Source of the DNA: an uncultured Actinomycetes bacterium
GTDB taxonomy: Bacteria > Actinomycetota > Acidimicrobiia > Acidimicrobiales > Ilumatobacteraceae
Assembly: GCA_903872155.1 (NCBI GenBank)
Contig: CAIQJP010000099.1
Location: forward strand, 22,921 to 86,920
Reading direction: 5' to 3'
Length of the DNA: 64,000 nt
In this document: one piece after another, positions 36,031-44,856 of the stretch
How the letters are laid out: the number at the start of each line of letters is the position of its first letter
Position numbering within the stretch: the stretch's first letter is position 1
Program-made: the position numbers and the translations under genes
Notes under the pieces: model-generated
Told to the model about the DNA's origin: nothing
What the model saw: the letters and a program-made list of their open reading frames with translations, nothing else
The model's database searches: none

Positions 36031-37608
36031 CTAGATACGACGTTGGTGGCCTTCCCAATACGGAGCCCGTAATGGTTGCTTTTGAATCTTGCCCGTGCCG
36101 GTGCGGGGAATGTGTTGCACAAAGTCGACCGAACGTGGGGCTTTGTACCCTGCGAGTAATTCACGACAGTGCGCAATAATCGCTTGCGCAATATCTGGAC
36201 TCGCAGTCACTCCTTCTGCAACTTGAACGAGAGCTTTCACGCTTTCGCCAAATTCTTCGTCGGGAACGCCAATAACTGCAACGTCTTCAACTGCGGGATG
36301 TGCCGCAATGACTCCTTCGATTTCGGCGGGATAGATATTCACTCCACCAGAAATGATCATGTCAATCTTGCGATCTGACAACCACAGATAGCCATCGGAA
36401 TCGATATAGCCGACATCGCCAGTTGTAAAGACTCCTGGTTCAAGATGTGAATCACGAGTCTTGGCTTCATCGTTATGGTACGAGAAATCAGTGCCCATCT
36501 TGTTTTTGAAATACAGCGTTCCTTCCTGGCCCTGAGCAACTCGCTGACTCTCATCATTGACGACGATGACTTCAACAGAGTCGAGCGGCTTACCGACGCT
36601 TCCGCCTTTTGCTAACCATTCGGTCGACGAAACTGTTGAGATAATTGAACCTTCGGTACTTCCGTAATACTCGGTGATCTTCGGGCCCCACCATTCGATA
36701 AGACCTCGCTTCACTGCCGGCGGGCATGGTGCCGCCCCATGCCACACGGTCGTCAATGATGCACCAGAGAATTCACTCTTCACTTCAGCTGGTAAGTCCA
36801 ACAAGCGCTTCATCTGGGTTGGAACAAGGTGCACATTTGTACATGAGTAACGATCGATCATCTGCAACATTGCTGCCGAGTCATATTTGTGTTGCATGAC
36901 AGTTGTCGATCCACCGATCATCGGGAAGAACGAAAAGGCCCATTGAGCCGAGTGGTAAAACGGCCCACACAACATGGTTCGCCCGGGGATCGGCAAAAAG
37001 TTTGAAAAACCAGCAGCGATGAATTTCATGATGTCGGGAGTCATAGCCATGCCACCCGACAACGCACCCCGAACTCCCTTTGGACGCCCCGTAGTGCCTG
37101 ACGTGTAGAACATTGGACCACCGAGCATTTGATCGGCAGGTTCGTCGGCGCTTGCTTGCGCGAGCACTGTTTCAAAATCTATGAAGCGCGAATCACTGCG
37201 AACGGCGGCATCACTTGTCGTACCGATACCAACAACAAGTGTGAGGCTCTTTGCTCGGTCATCTTTCAGGGACGTTGACACAGTTGCGTCGAATCGCTGA
37301 TCAACAATGATCGCCTTTGCTTCGGCGTCGGCATAGACATAGGCAAGTTCATCAGCAACCCAATGCCAGTTAACTGGCACATATGTCCAGCCCCCGTGGG
37401 CGCAGGCCATTGCGATTTCGAACCATTCGCATTGATTGCCGGCAATGACCGCGATGGTGTCACCGGTTTTGAGTCCGTGCGAACGAAGCCCATTCACCAG
37501 TCGGTTCACACGTTCATCTAGTTCGACCCACGTCACGCTGTGTGTTTCATCAACGAGTGCGATTTCGCTCCCGCGATCGGCCAGATGTGCTTGCGTCAGT
37601 ACAGCCAT
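36031..37608 (-). CDS. Acyl-CoA synthetase (AMP-dependent ligase)
   Basis: 525 residues from ATG 37608, which has GGAG upstream. Motifs: FYTSGTTGRPKGVRG, EYYGSTEGSI, SDRKIDMIISGGVNIYPAEIE and GTGKIQKQPLR with the catalytic Lys. Full-length and similar in layout to the ligase at 22620. It starts only 2 nt after the SnoaL-like gene stops, so they are probably translationally coupled. It would activate the substrate of the thiolase/DUF35 operon. Confidence 0.92.
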   Translation of the reverse strand: MAVLTQAHLADRGSEIALVDETHSVTWVELDERVNRLVNGLRSHGLKTGDTIAVIAGNQCEWFEIAMACAHGGWTYVPVNWHWVADELAYVYADAEAKAIIVDQRFDATVSTSLKDDRAKSLTLVVGIGTTSDAAVRSDSRFIDFETVLAQASADEPADQMLGGPMFYTSGTTGRPKGVRGALSGGMAMTPDIMKFIAAGFSNFLPIPGRTMLCGPFYHSAQWAFSFFPMIGGSTTVMQHKYDSAAMLQMIDRYSCTNVHLVPTQMKRLLDLPAEVKSEFSGASLTTVWHGAAPCPPAVKRGLIEWWGPKITEYYGSTEGSIISTVSSTEWLAKGGSVGKPLDSVEVIVVNDESQRVAQGQEGTLYFKNKMGTDFSYHNDEAKTRDSHLEPGVFTTGDVGYIDSDGYLWLSDRKIDMIISGGVNIYPAEIEGVIAAHPAVEDVAVIGVPDEEFGESVKALVQVAEGVTASPDIAQAIIAHCRELLAGYKAPRSVDFVQHIPRTGTGKIQKQPLRAPYWEGHQRRI

Positions 37609-37610
37609 AT

Positions 37611-38075
37611 CTATTTCTCCTGTCGCCCGATTGGATACCACGGAATATCAAATGCTTCTTGTCCAGCCACCTTCAACACGCGTTCTGCTATCAGCCAACG
37701 ACCACCTTCACGGACAAACCGATCGTGATATTGCGCCCATAGATGAGCATCTGGTTGCTCTCCATGAAAACGGTGCCAGGCATATAAATATGTGACGGTG
37801 TGGGCTGACTCTGCAGAATCAAACACCACTTCGATATTTGACACATGATGACTGGTCGCGGCAAATCGATGAAGTCCGAGACCAAGTCGTTCGCGGACAT
37901 TTTCTTTTCCGCGCGTGACTGCGCCCATGCCTGGACCGTAATCAACGGAACAATCATCAGTGAAACACTCAGCCACTTCGGCAGCGTTGACTAAGTCAAC
38001 ATTGCGACAATACGAATGGATGACATCAACAATCGCTTGACGTTCAACAAGTTGTTGTACTGGGTCAAGCGACAT
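37611..38075 (-). CDS. SnoaL/NTF2-fold protein
   Basis: 154 residues with VQQLVERQAIVDVIHSYCRNVD, CFTDDCSVDYGPG and a C-terminal WLIAERVLKVAG. It belongs to the same broad group as the proteins at 24175 and 31594; like the one at 24175 it lies directly before a CoA ligase gene. The recurrent SnoaL-ligase pairing suggests a joint role, for example hydration or isomerisation of the CoA ester. No specific function can be named. Confidence 0.78.
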   Translation of the reverse strand: MSLDPVQQLVERQAIVDVIHSYCRNVDLVNAAEVAECFTDDCSVDYGPGMGAVTRGKENVRERLGLGLHRFAATSHHVSNIEVVFDSAESAHTVTYLYAWHRFHGEQPDAHLWAQYHDRFVREGGRWLIAERVLKVAGQEAFDIPWYPIGRQEK

Positions 38076-38102
38076 GTGATGTCAAAATCAGTGTGTTAAA
38101 AA

Positions 38103-39251
38103 TCAGCGTGACAAAATGGTGACGCCCGAAATGCCGGGAGCGCCATACACGTGCGTGTACGCAACCTTCGGATCATTGGGCACCTGACGAGCACCAGCCT
38201 GACCACGAAGCTGCAGAACGTTTTCGTACACCTGACGCAAACCAGATGCACCGATCGGCTCACCGTTCGCCAAGCAACCACCATCGGTATTCACCGGGAA
38301 CTTGCCACCGATTTCGGTTTCGCCAGCCTGAATCATGAATTCTTGTTCGCCGTGTTCACAGAATCCGTTTTCGGCCATGTGCATCACTTCGGCACCGGCT
38401 TCGGTGTCCTGCAACTGTGCAAGATCGATGTCTTCTGGTCCGATACCTGCCATCTCAAAAGCAGCCTTCGACGAATCAACTGTCGGCCCAGCGTTGTGCT
38501 CAAGAGCAATTGACGGAGCCAACACTTCAAAACTTCCGAAGCGACGACTACGAACGACTGCAGCGTTCAAGAAAATTGGCTTGTCGGTGTACAAGTGAGC
38601 TTTGTCGGCACGAGCCAAGATGAGTGCAACGCCACCTTCACCAGGTGAGCAGAACATGTATTGGGTCAATGGGTACGACAACATCAACGAGTCAAGGGCT
38701 TCTTGTTCGGAGATGGGCTTACGACGCCATGCCATCGGGTTCATCGAGCCGTTACGGAAAGCCTTTTCGGACACCTTTCCCAAGGTGCTGTGCGAGATGC
38801 CGTATTCGTGCATGTAACGGTTGATCTTCATACCGAAGAACTGTGTGGTTAACGCCAAGCCAGACGCTCCGTACCAGTTACCAAGACCAGCACCGCGAGT
38901 GTCGACTCGGAATGCGCCGCGCTCGTGCTTGTCGAAGCCAATGGCGATACCAAGATCGAAAACACCTGAACGAATCGTGTTGTATGCCGAGAACAAGGCC
39001 GAACCACCCGTGGCACAACCATTGGCCACATTGATGAACTGCAAACCAGTCAAACCAAGTTGCGACACCATGGTGTCAGCAGCACCTGCAGCAGCCGAAC
39101 CGCCAAAAGCGAATTGGACATCTTCCCATTTCACTCCGGCATCAGCGCAGGCACGACGAACGGCGATGACGCCTTGTTCCATACCCGACACACCTTCGGT
39201 GCGACCGAATTCATGCATTCCAATTCCGACGATGGCGACTTCAGTACTCAT
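38103..39251 (-). CDS. Thiolase-fold acyl-CoA acetyltransferase or aldolase (lipid-transfer-protein type)
   Basis: 382-residue SCP-x-like thiolase. A Cys is kept in VANGCATGGSALFSAYN at the nucleophile region. The normally conserved GHP motif near the C-terminus reads ANGEPIGASG, so Glu replaces the His. Actinobacterial homologues paired with DUF35 proteins include steroid side-chain thiolases and Ltp2-type retro-aldolases. The encoded partner DUF35 protein lies 33 nt upstream, which supports a heteromeric complex. Thiolytic or aldol cleavage of a CoA-linked side chain is inferred. Confidence 0.85.
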   Translation of the reverse strand: MSTEVAIVGIGMHEFGRTEGVSGMEQGVIAVRRACADAGVKWEDVQFAFGGSAAAGAADTMVSQLGLTGLQFINVANGCATGGSALFSAYNTIRSGVFDLGIAIGFDKHERGAFRVDTRGAGLGNWYGASGLALTTQFFGMKINRYMHEYGISHSTLGKVSEKAFRNGSMNPMAWRRKPISEQEALDSLMLSYPLTQYMFCSPGEGGVALILARADKAHLYTDKPIFLNAAVVRSRRFGSFEVLAPSIALEHNAGPTVDSSKAAFEMAGIGPEDIDLAQLQDTEAGAEVMHMAENGFCEHGEQEFMIQAGETEIGGKFPVNTDGGCLANGEPIGASGLRQVYENVLQLRGQAGARQVPNDPKVAYTHVYGAPGISGVTILSR

Positions 39252-39284
39252 TGTTTTCTCCCTGACTCAGTATCTGATAAAAAC

Positions 39285-39710
39285 TCACGCCACCGGCGCG
39301 AAAGCGAATGTGACAACTTCATTTCCGGAGGCATCGGTCGACAGCGGAACGATGACCATCTCCATCTCCATACCAATCTTGAGTTTTTCCGGATCGGCTT
39401 CAGTCAGACGAGCTTCAACTTTGATCTGACCAGGCAATTCGACATAGCCAACACCAAAGGCCTTGAAAGTCTTTGGGTCAACATCGCCGGCGTATGGCGG
39501 TGCTTTGGGTGGGAAACCCTGAACTGTCCAAGTCCACAACGTGCCACGACGACCCAGCAAAACCTGCTCGGTCTTTTCACCGGTGCATTTCGGACAGCCT
39601 GCCTGCACGGGGAACATGTGGTTTCCACAAGCCACGCAGCGACTACCGATCAGTTGCGGTGTTTCTGATGGCCAGGTGAAGACACCTTCAGTGACTGGAA
39701 CTTGAGCCAT
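39285..39710 (-). CDS. DUF35 OB-fold protein with zinc ribbon, thiolase partner
   Basis: 141 residues. The N-terminal rubredoxin-like zinc ribbon has Cys pairs CVACGNH and CPKC, and an OB-fold acyl-CoA-binding domain follows (GTLWTWTVQGFPPKAPPY). Such proteins form complexes with SCP-x-type thiolases or aldolases and are required for their activity. It is the first gene of the eight-gene minus-strand run, whose promoter region holds operator C. Confidence 0.9.
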   Translation of the reverse strand: MAQVPVTEGVFTWPSETPQLIGSRCVACGNHMFPVQAGCPKCTGEKTEQVLLGRRGTLWTWTVQGFPPKAPPYAGDVDPKTFKAFGVGYVELPGQIKVEARLTEADPEKLKIGMEMEMVIVPLSTDASGNEVVTFAFAPVA

Positions 39711-39786
39711 GATTTCCCCTTTACGAACGAAAACGAACGACTGCTTTCGCAGTCACGTCAAACCTTAGTTCTGACCTTAGTCAAGA

Positions 39787-39806
39787 AACTTACCCGACGA
39801 TTAATT
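39787..39806. promoter_or_regulatory. Operator site C (20-bp TetR-type motif)
   Basis: AACTTACCCGACGATTAATT lies in the 150-nt gap between the divergent DUF35/thiolase operon and the kinase-like gene at 39861. It is 54-77 nt from both starts. Its right half is weaker than in sites A and B. Confidence 0.55.
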
Positions 39807-39860
39807 AACTCACGAGCCACTACCCTTGTGCCCTGTACAGCGTTTACCTAGGGGGAATCC

Positions 39861-40937
39861 ATGACTTCATTGCCGACAACCACCGCGTCCGTCACCGCCG
39901 AATGGCTCACCAATGCCCTTCGCTCAGGAGGCACGATTGACGCCAATACATCCGTCGCGACGGTCGAAGCCAAAAACATGGGTGCCGGGATCGGATTCAT
40001 GGGCGAAGTCGGTCGACTCGAAGTCACCTATGCGGGCGGACCTGGCCCCAAAGACATCATCTGCAAGATCCCAACGCAAGACCCCACGATTCGCGGCATG
40101 CTCGGACCAGCCCGAGTCTTTGAACGTGAAGCTCGTTTTTATTCAGAAGTCGCTCCGCAGTTAAGCGTCGTACCGCAAGCATACGCAGTGATGGCTGAAT
40201 ACGAAACTGATGACTATGTGTTGCTGATGCAAGATTTGGGACATTTGCGTGAAGGCGATCAGTCAGTTGGCGTGAATGCCAAGGATGCAATGAATGCGCT
40301 GAAAACTGTTGCTCGTTTACATGCCGAGTTTTGGGAATCACCCCGCCTCGATTCATACGAGTGGGTGCCGGCAATCAATAGCGACGGCATGAAGATTGGT
40401 GCCGGAATCTACGACCAGTCGCTTCCCGGTTTTCTTCAGGTTTTCGCACATGCCATTGATGCCGACATGGTTCCATTGATGGAAAAATTCGGTAGCAATG
40501 TTCATCAACTGCTTGATCGCTTTGCCGCAATGCCGAACACGATTGTGCACTTCGACTATCGCCTCGACAACTTGTTCTTCGGTGCAGGCGACGATGTATG
40601 GGTTATCGACTTCCAAACCAGTAGTCGTGGCGGCGGCGCTTACGACGTCGGTTATTTCATGAGCCAAAGCGTTCCTGTTGATGTTCGTCGTGAACACGAG
40701 GCAGCATTGCTCAAGGGTTACCACGACGAGCTCGTCGCCAATGGAGTAACGGGCTATTCGTTCGACCAGTTCATGGAGGACTACCGCGTCGGAGTTCTGT
40801 ATGGCTGGATTATTCCGGTGTACGCCGTCGGAACACTTGACTCGTCAAGTGAGCGCGCCATGGCGTTGTGGACTGAAGTCATCAAGCGTGCGCAAGCAGC
40901 GATGCGTGATCATCACGTTGCTGACTTGATGAATTAA
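39861..40937 (+). CDS. Aminoglycoside-phosphotransferase-like kinase
   Basis: 358 residues. The catalytic loop reads VHFDYRLDNLFFG (His-x-Asp-x4-Asn), followed by VIDFQTSSRGGGAYD with the metal-binding Asp. It is related to the protein at 29226: both have the N-terminal signature of a conserved glycine-rich loop (GAGIGFMGEVGRL here, GEGVGLLGEVTRL there). AGGGGGA (39850-39856) precedes the ATG. It is divergent from the thiolase operon and shares operator C. A role in phosphorylating a catabolic intermediate is possible. Confidence 0.82.
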   Translation: MTSLPTTTASVTAEWLTNALRSGGTIDANTSVATVEAKNMGAGIGFMGEVGRLEVTYAGGPGPKDIICKIPTQDPTIRGMLGPARVFEREARFYSEVAPQLSVVPQAYAVMAEYETDDYVLLMQDLGHLREGDQSVGVNAKDAMNALKTVARLHAEFWESPRLDSYEWVPAINSDGMKIGAGIYDQSLPGFLQVFAHAIDADMVPLMEKFGSNVHQLLDRFAAMPNTIVHFDYRLDNLFFGAGDDVWVIDFQTSSRGGGAYDVGYFMSQSVPVDVRREHEAALLKGYHDELVANGVTGYSFDQFMEDYRVGVLYGWIIPVYAVGTLDSSSERAMALWTEVIKRAQAAMRDHHVADLMN

Positions 40938-40955
40938 TCACCAAGCCAGCAACAA

Positions 40956-41001
40956 TTCTTACGCTTCGGGCATTGGCCTGTTCTTAAGCTTCTGGCATTG
41001 G
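40956..41001 (-). repeat. 25-bp offset direct repeat duplicating the end of an SDR gene
   Basis: TTCTTACGCTTCGGGCATTGG (40956-40976, less one base) and its near-copy at 40981-41001 differ at two positions. On the minus strand each encodes PMPEA followed by TAA. The true SDR gene ends at the first copy (40984); the second copy lies in the 3' untranslated region and in another frame because the offset is 25 nt. Confidence 0.7.
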
Positions 41002-41901
41002 ATAGTGGATACCTGGGATTCCAGGTGCCAAAGCTTCGTACCAATCGGGTCGAGGCTGAATGCCGGGGTAACCCTTACCCACGCGAGGAGCCGAATCCTT
41101 ATTCCACTCATGGTGAATTGGCGGAATCTGGTAGGTGCCGTTCGAAGCATTGGTGCCACCGTCAACCAAAAGGTCATGGCCGGTGATGTAACTCGCGGCG
41201 TCTGACGCCAAGAACATCACGGGTCCAACGATTTCTTCAAGTTCTCCGACGCGGCGCATTGGAGTACGGCTGGCAATCCACTTGTCCATTCCCATCATTT
41301 CAAGTGCTGGGCGAACCATTTCAGTAATGATGAAGCCAGGCGACACTGAGTTCACACGAACTCCGCGGTCGGCCCATTCACAACCGAGCTGCAAGGTCAA
41401 GTTACGCAACGCGCCCTTGGCAGCGGTGTACGCGATGATGTTGGCTTCGTTTGCTCCACTGCCCATGATCGAACAGATGTTGACGATGTTGCCGCTTTGG
41501 CGCTCAAGCATGTGGCGTCCTACTTCACGCATGTACATGAAGGCACCGTTGAGGTCAACTGAGATAATCCAGTTCCAGGTCGCCATGTCGAAGTTCTCGG
41601 GCGAAACACCACGCATGTCACCAACACCAGCGTTGTTGATCAATGAATCAATCTTGCCGTGCTCTTTGATGGCAGTTTCAACTACACGAATGACGTCGGC
41701 TTCAACAGAGACGTCGCCGGTGACAACAGTGACCTTCGAGCCCAACTTGCGGCAGCGTTCTGCGACCACTTCGAGCATCTCGGTGCTGCGAGCTGTTAAA
41801 ACCAGATCGGCGCCTGCTTTGGCGAACCCTTCAGCGAATCCCTCGCCCAAACCGTATGAAGCTCCGGTGATAAGAACTGTCTTACCTGTGAACTGACCCA
41901 T
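40984..41901 (-). CDS. Short-chain dehydrogenase/reductase
   Basis: 305 residues from ATG 41901, which follows AAAGGGGATC. Cofactor motif TGASYGLG, NNAGVG, catalytic Ser in NICSIMGS and YTAAK. A C-terminal extension of about 45 residues after DGGTNAS (NKDSAPRVGKGYPGIQPRP) is longer than in most SDRs and may cap the active site. Its promoter region holds a separate palindrome at 41952. It converges with the kinase gene. Confidence 0.9.
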   Translation of the reverse strand: MGQFTGKTVLITGASYGLGEGFAEGFAKAGADLVLTARSTEMLEVVAERCRKLGSKVTVVTGDVSVEADVIRVVETAIKEHGKIDSLINNAGVGDMRGVSPENFDMATWNWIISVDLNGAFMYMREVGRHMLERQSGNIVNICSIMGSGANEANIIAYTAAKGALRNLTLQLGCEWADRGVRVNSVSPGFIITEMVRPALEMMGMDKWIASRTPMRRVGELEEIVGPVMFLASDAASYITGHDLLVDGGTNASNGTYQIPPIHHEWNKDSAPRVGKGYPGIQPRPDWYEALAPGIPGIHYPMPEA

Positions 41902-41951
41902 GAGATGATCCCCTTTCAATGCGCCGGATGTTCGGCGGTGCGGGAACAAAT

Positions 41952-41968
41952 CTACTCACAGTAAGTAG
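41952..41968. promoter_or_regulatory. Candidate operator upstream of SDR gene
   Basis: CTACTCACAGTAAGTAG is a 17-bp dyad (CTACTyAC-n-GTrAGTAG) 50 nt upstream of the start at 41901. It does not match the six-site motif, so a different regulator would bind. Only one copy was seen. Confidence 0.4.
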
Positions 41969-42016
41969 CGCTGTCATACCTCAGCGGAGGAACCATTTTT
42001 TCACTCAGAGGTGGTT

Positions 42017-42694
42017 TCACTCACCGAGGCTTGTCACCGGAAGATCCATATGGGTAATACCCGGCAACATCATTTCGAGATTTCCGACGAAATTGGCGGA
42101 CTTCATCTCGGTCAACGTGCGGCGACTTCCGAGCAGGCGCAACGTATCAAAAGCCGATGCAGTCAAAGTGAGTGCCGGTTCGCCGTCACCAATGTTGTGC
42201 TCGACTCCGTCGATGACGGCGCGAAAAGCCGGCAGTGATTTGGAAGCCAAATCGACTTTCACCAATTTCAATCCCAGTACGGCCGAGATTTTCACGCCTT
42301 CAGATTCACGATCTCCTGGCTTCTTCACAGCCGCTCGTAAATCATGCTCATGAACAACGGTGTCGTAGGTCAGCGTCCACAACCGCTTGGGCAAGTTGTC
42401 AATCGCCGCTTCAAACGTTGGCCCCACTTCATTCCACTCATCGACAACGCTTGCCAACGAACGGCCTTTGCGAGACGTCACTAACTCGTCTACCCACACT
42501 TGAGTGTCCCCCGTCGGACCCTTACCCGAACCGAGATCGGCCGCAATTCCGGTGACATGGGAAAAGAGATCCTTCACTGTCCATTCTGGGCATGCCGTCA
42601 CAATTGAGTTGGCATCTTCGTCACTCAACGACGCGGCTATTTCTTGCATCCGCATCCGACTTTTGCGGTATTCAAGGCCCATTTGTTCATACAT
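42017..42694 (-). CDS. Maleylpyruvate-isomerase-family mycothiol-dependent protein (DinB fold)
   Basis: 225 residues. The N-terminal DinB-like four-helix bundle includes ACPEWTVKDLFSHVTG, the family hallmark of actinobacterial TIGR03083-type proteins. Metal-site candidates are His in LFSHVTG and HEHDLRAA. A small C-terminal SCP2-like domain follows (LTASAFDTLRLLGSRRT). Members use mycothiol as cofactor in some isomerisations, but many have no assigned reaction. Start 42694 follows GAAGGAGAAATGT. It is divergent from an SDR gene. Confidence 0.82.
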   Translation of the reverse strand: MYEQMGLEYRKSRMRMQEIAASLSDEDANSIVTACPEWTVKDLFSHVTGIAADLGSGKGPTGDTQVWVDELVTSRKGRSLASVVDEWNEVGPTFEAAIDNLPKRLWTLTYDTVVHEHDLRAAVKKPGDRESEGVKISAVLGLKLVKVDLASKSLPAFRAVIDGVEHNIGDGEPALTLTASAFDTLRLLGSRRTLTEMKSANFVGNLEMMLPGITHMDLPVTSLGE

Positions 42695-42868
42695 ACATTT
42701 CTCCTTCTCAAAACTTTCGCACACTGGTCGCTACCCCAGCGATCTGGGGCGTTGAATTCACCGACGCCTAGGGTCAGCGGATTAGGTTGGGTCATGCGGA
42801 ACAGTGTCGCACACCAATATCGCTCAAACCACAAGACAAATATCAATTCACGAACATACGGAGTCATC

Positions 42869-43708
42869 ATGGGAACTCAAGGTCGCTTACAAGACAAAGT
42901 TGCAGTCGTCACCGGAGCCGCAAGTGGTATCGGTGCCGGAACTGTTCGACGCTTCATCGAAGAGGGCGCCAAAGTCATCATCGCCGACATCCAAGATGAA
43001 CCAGGTCTTGCACTTGCCAAAGAGCTTGGTGCCAACACGCGTTACATCCACACTGACGTCACATCAGAAGAGCAAGTAGCAGCTGCCGTTGATCTTGCTG
43101 TCAAAGAATTTGGTCGCATCGACATCATGTTCAACAACGCTGGAGTTGTCGGAGCAGTTGGTCGCATTTCTGAAACCAACACCGATCAATGGAACCGTAC
43201 TGTGGCCATTCTCTTGAATAGCGTGTACTTCGGCATGAAGCATGCCTCGCGCCACATGGTGCCGCAAGGAAGCGGCGTCATTATTTCAACATCAAGCACC
43301 GCCGGAATACTCGGTGGCCTCGGACCGCACTGTTACACGGCTTGCAAGCACGCAGTGATCGGAATCACTAAATCAGTCGCATCCGAACTCGCTGGCGATG
43401 GCATCCGCGTCAACGCCATTTCTCCAGGCAATACCGCAACTGCAATGACTTCGGCTGTGATGACCGGTGAAGCCAATCAACTGGACGCGACCGCTGAACA
43501 TATCGCCAAGGGATCGTTGCTCGGGATTGCCGGCCTACCCGAAGACATCGCTAATGCTGCGGTGTACCTCGCAAGCGACGAAGCGCGCTACATCACTGGA
43601 CACACATTGGTTGTCGATGCCGGAGCAACAACTCTTGGCGGCACCGGACGCTTCCATCGTCAGCCCACCGCAATGATGCGTGAAGCTGGCGTGCGCGAAA
43701 ACGGCTAA
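42869..43708 (+). CDS. Short-chain dehydrogenase/reductase
   Basis: 279 residues from ATG 42869. Cofactor motif TGAASGIG, NNAGVVG, catalytic Ser in STSSTAGI and YTACK. Its sequence resembles cyclic-alcohol or hydroxysteroid dehydrogenases of the classical type. The frame is open to 42644, but that leader overlaps the divergent gene. It stands alone on the plus strand and converges with an alcohol dehydrogenase gene. Confidence 0.9.
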   Translation: MGTQGRLQDKVAVVTGAASGIGAGTVRRFIEEGAKVIIADIQDEPGLALAKELGANTRYIHTDVTSEEQVAAAVDLAVKEFGRIDIMFNNAGVVGAVGRISETNTDQWNRTVAILLNSVYFGMKHASRHMVPQGSGVIISTSSTAGILGGLGPHCYTACKHAVIGITKSVASELAGDGIRVNAISPGNTATAMTSAVMTGEANQLDATAEHIAKGSLLGIAGLPEDIANAAVYLASDEARYITGHTLVVDAGATTLGGTGRFHRQPTAMMREAGVRENG

Positions 43709-43720
43709 CGAGAACAGTTG

Positions 43721-44755
43721 TTAAATACGCGGGTCAACCAAGATCTTGGTATGCACTGACGTACCACTTGCCAAATCGGCGAGTGCTCCATCAAGGCCAT
43801 CAAGGCCGACTGTCAACGAGTGCAACGGTTCGGTGCGAAAACGTCCATCGGCAATCATGCCCATACACATCTCGAACTCTTCGTGGTTATACGCCAGGGC
43901 CGACGACACCGAGATCTCTTTCATCAACCAAGTCACCGGAGTAATGGGTGCATCTTGATCGGCGAGTCCGATCAAACACATGGATCCTCCCCTGCGTGCC
44001 AAATCAACTGCTGATTGCACAGCGAACGAGCGACCGACACATTCGTACACAATGTCGGCTCCCAAACCATGTGAGAGTTCTTTGACGAGACGATCAGCAT
44101 CGGCACCGGGGACCACAACATGATGAGCACCAAGTTCGGTTGCCAAGGCGCGACGTTGCTCATTTGGTTCAACAACAATCACGACACCTGCACCAGCAGC
44201 TTTCACCCACTGCATTGCTCCAAGACCAATAGGACCAGCACCCTGAATCACCGCGATGTCGCCTAAACGAATGCCGCTGCGCCGTACCGCGTGGAACGCA
44301 ACCGTTGTTGGTTCAACTTGCGCAGCTTGAGCATCATTTAAAAGCGGGTTGGTCTTCACAACTCGCATTGCATCAACTGCGATACGAGGGGCGAATCCAC
44401 CATGCTTCGGAGCCATGGCATCACGACCAAGGGCCGAGAGCAACGACACCATGCAGCGATCAGCCTGACCAGCACGACATGGAGCACATTGACCACACGC
44501 CGGGGCGACGGCAACAACGACACGATCACCTTCACTCAAAGATTTGACATCTGAGCCGACTGCGCTCAAGGTGCCCGACCATTCGTGGCCGCAAATGGCC
44601 GGGTTGTATGGGCTACCCGATTGGTACGCGTGAATATCGGTGCCACAGATACCACAGAAAGCAATATCAACGACGACGCCATGTGGTGCTGGGGTTGGAT
44701 CCGGAAATTCAACCATCTCCACTTTGTTCAACCCAGTAATCAATGCAGCAAACAT
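43721..44755 (-). CDS. Zinc-dependent alcohol dehydrogenase (medium-chain)
   Basis: 344 residues. Catalytic zinc ligands are Cys37 (ICGTDIH) and His57/Glu58 (GHEWSG). The structural zinc site is Cys87, Cys90, Cys93 and Cys101 (CGQCAPCRAGQADRC). The NAD-binding motif is GAGPIGLGAM. It would oxidise a secondary alcohol or diol; the family includes butanediol and sorbitol dehydrogenases. Start MFAALI at 44755 is preferred over upstream extension. Divergent from a small ABM-fold gene. Confidence 0.92.
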   Translation of the reverse strand: MFAALITGLNKVEMVEFPDPTPAPHGVVVDIAFCGICGTDIHAYQSGSPYNPAICGHEWSGTLSAVGSDVKSLSEGDRVVVAVAPACGQCAPCRAGQADRCMVSLLSALGRDAMAPKHGGFAPRIAVDAMRVVKTNPLLNDAQAAQVEPTTVAFHAVRRSGIRLGDIAVIQGAGPIGLGAMQWVKAAGAGVVIVVEPNEQRRALATELGAHHVVVPGADADRLVKELSHGLGADIVYECVGRSFAVQSAVDLARRGGSMCLIGLADQDAPITPVTWLMKEISVSSALAYNHEEFEMCMGMIADGRFRTEPLHSLTVGLDGLDGALADLASGTSVHTKILVDPRI

Positions 44756-44856
44756 GACGGCCCCTTTCGTCCACCTCAACTGATGAACAGACTGAAGAAT
44801 ACGCCACCAGGCACCTCGACTCACGGCTCAGCCCAGTCGCCGAATAAGGTTGCGCC

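Noticed and set aside
38821..39429. 202-codon plus-strand frame
   Set aside because: Antisense to the thiolase and DUF35 genes, which have strong motifs and coupling.
41282..41896. 204-codon plus-strand frame
   Set aside because: Antisense shadow of the SDR at 40984-41901.
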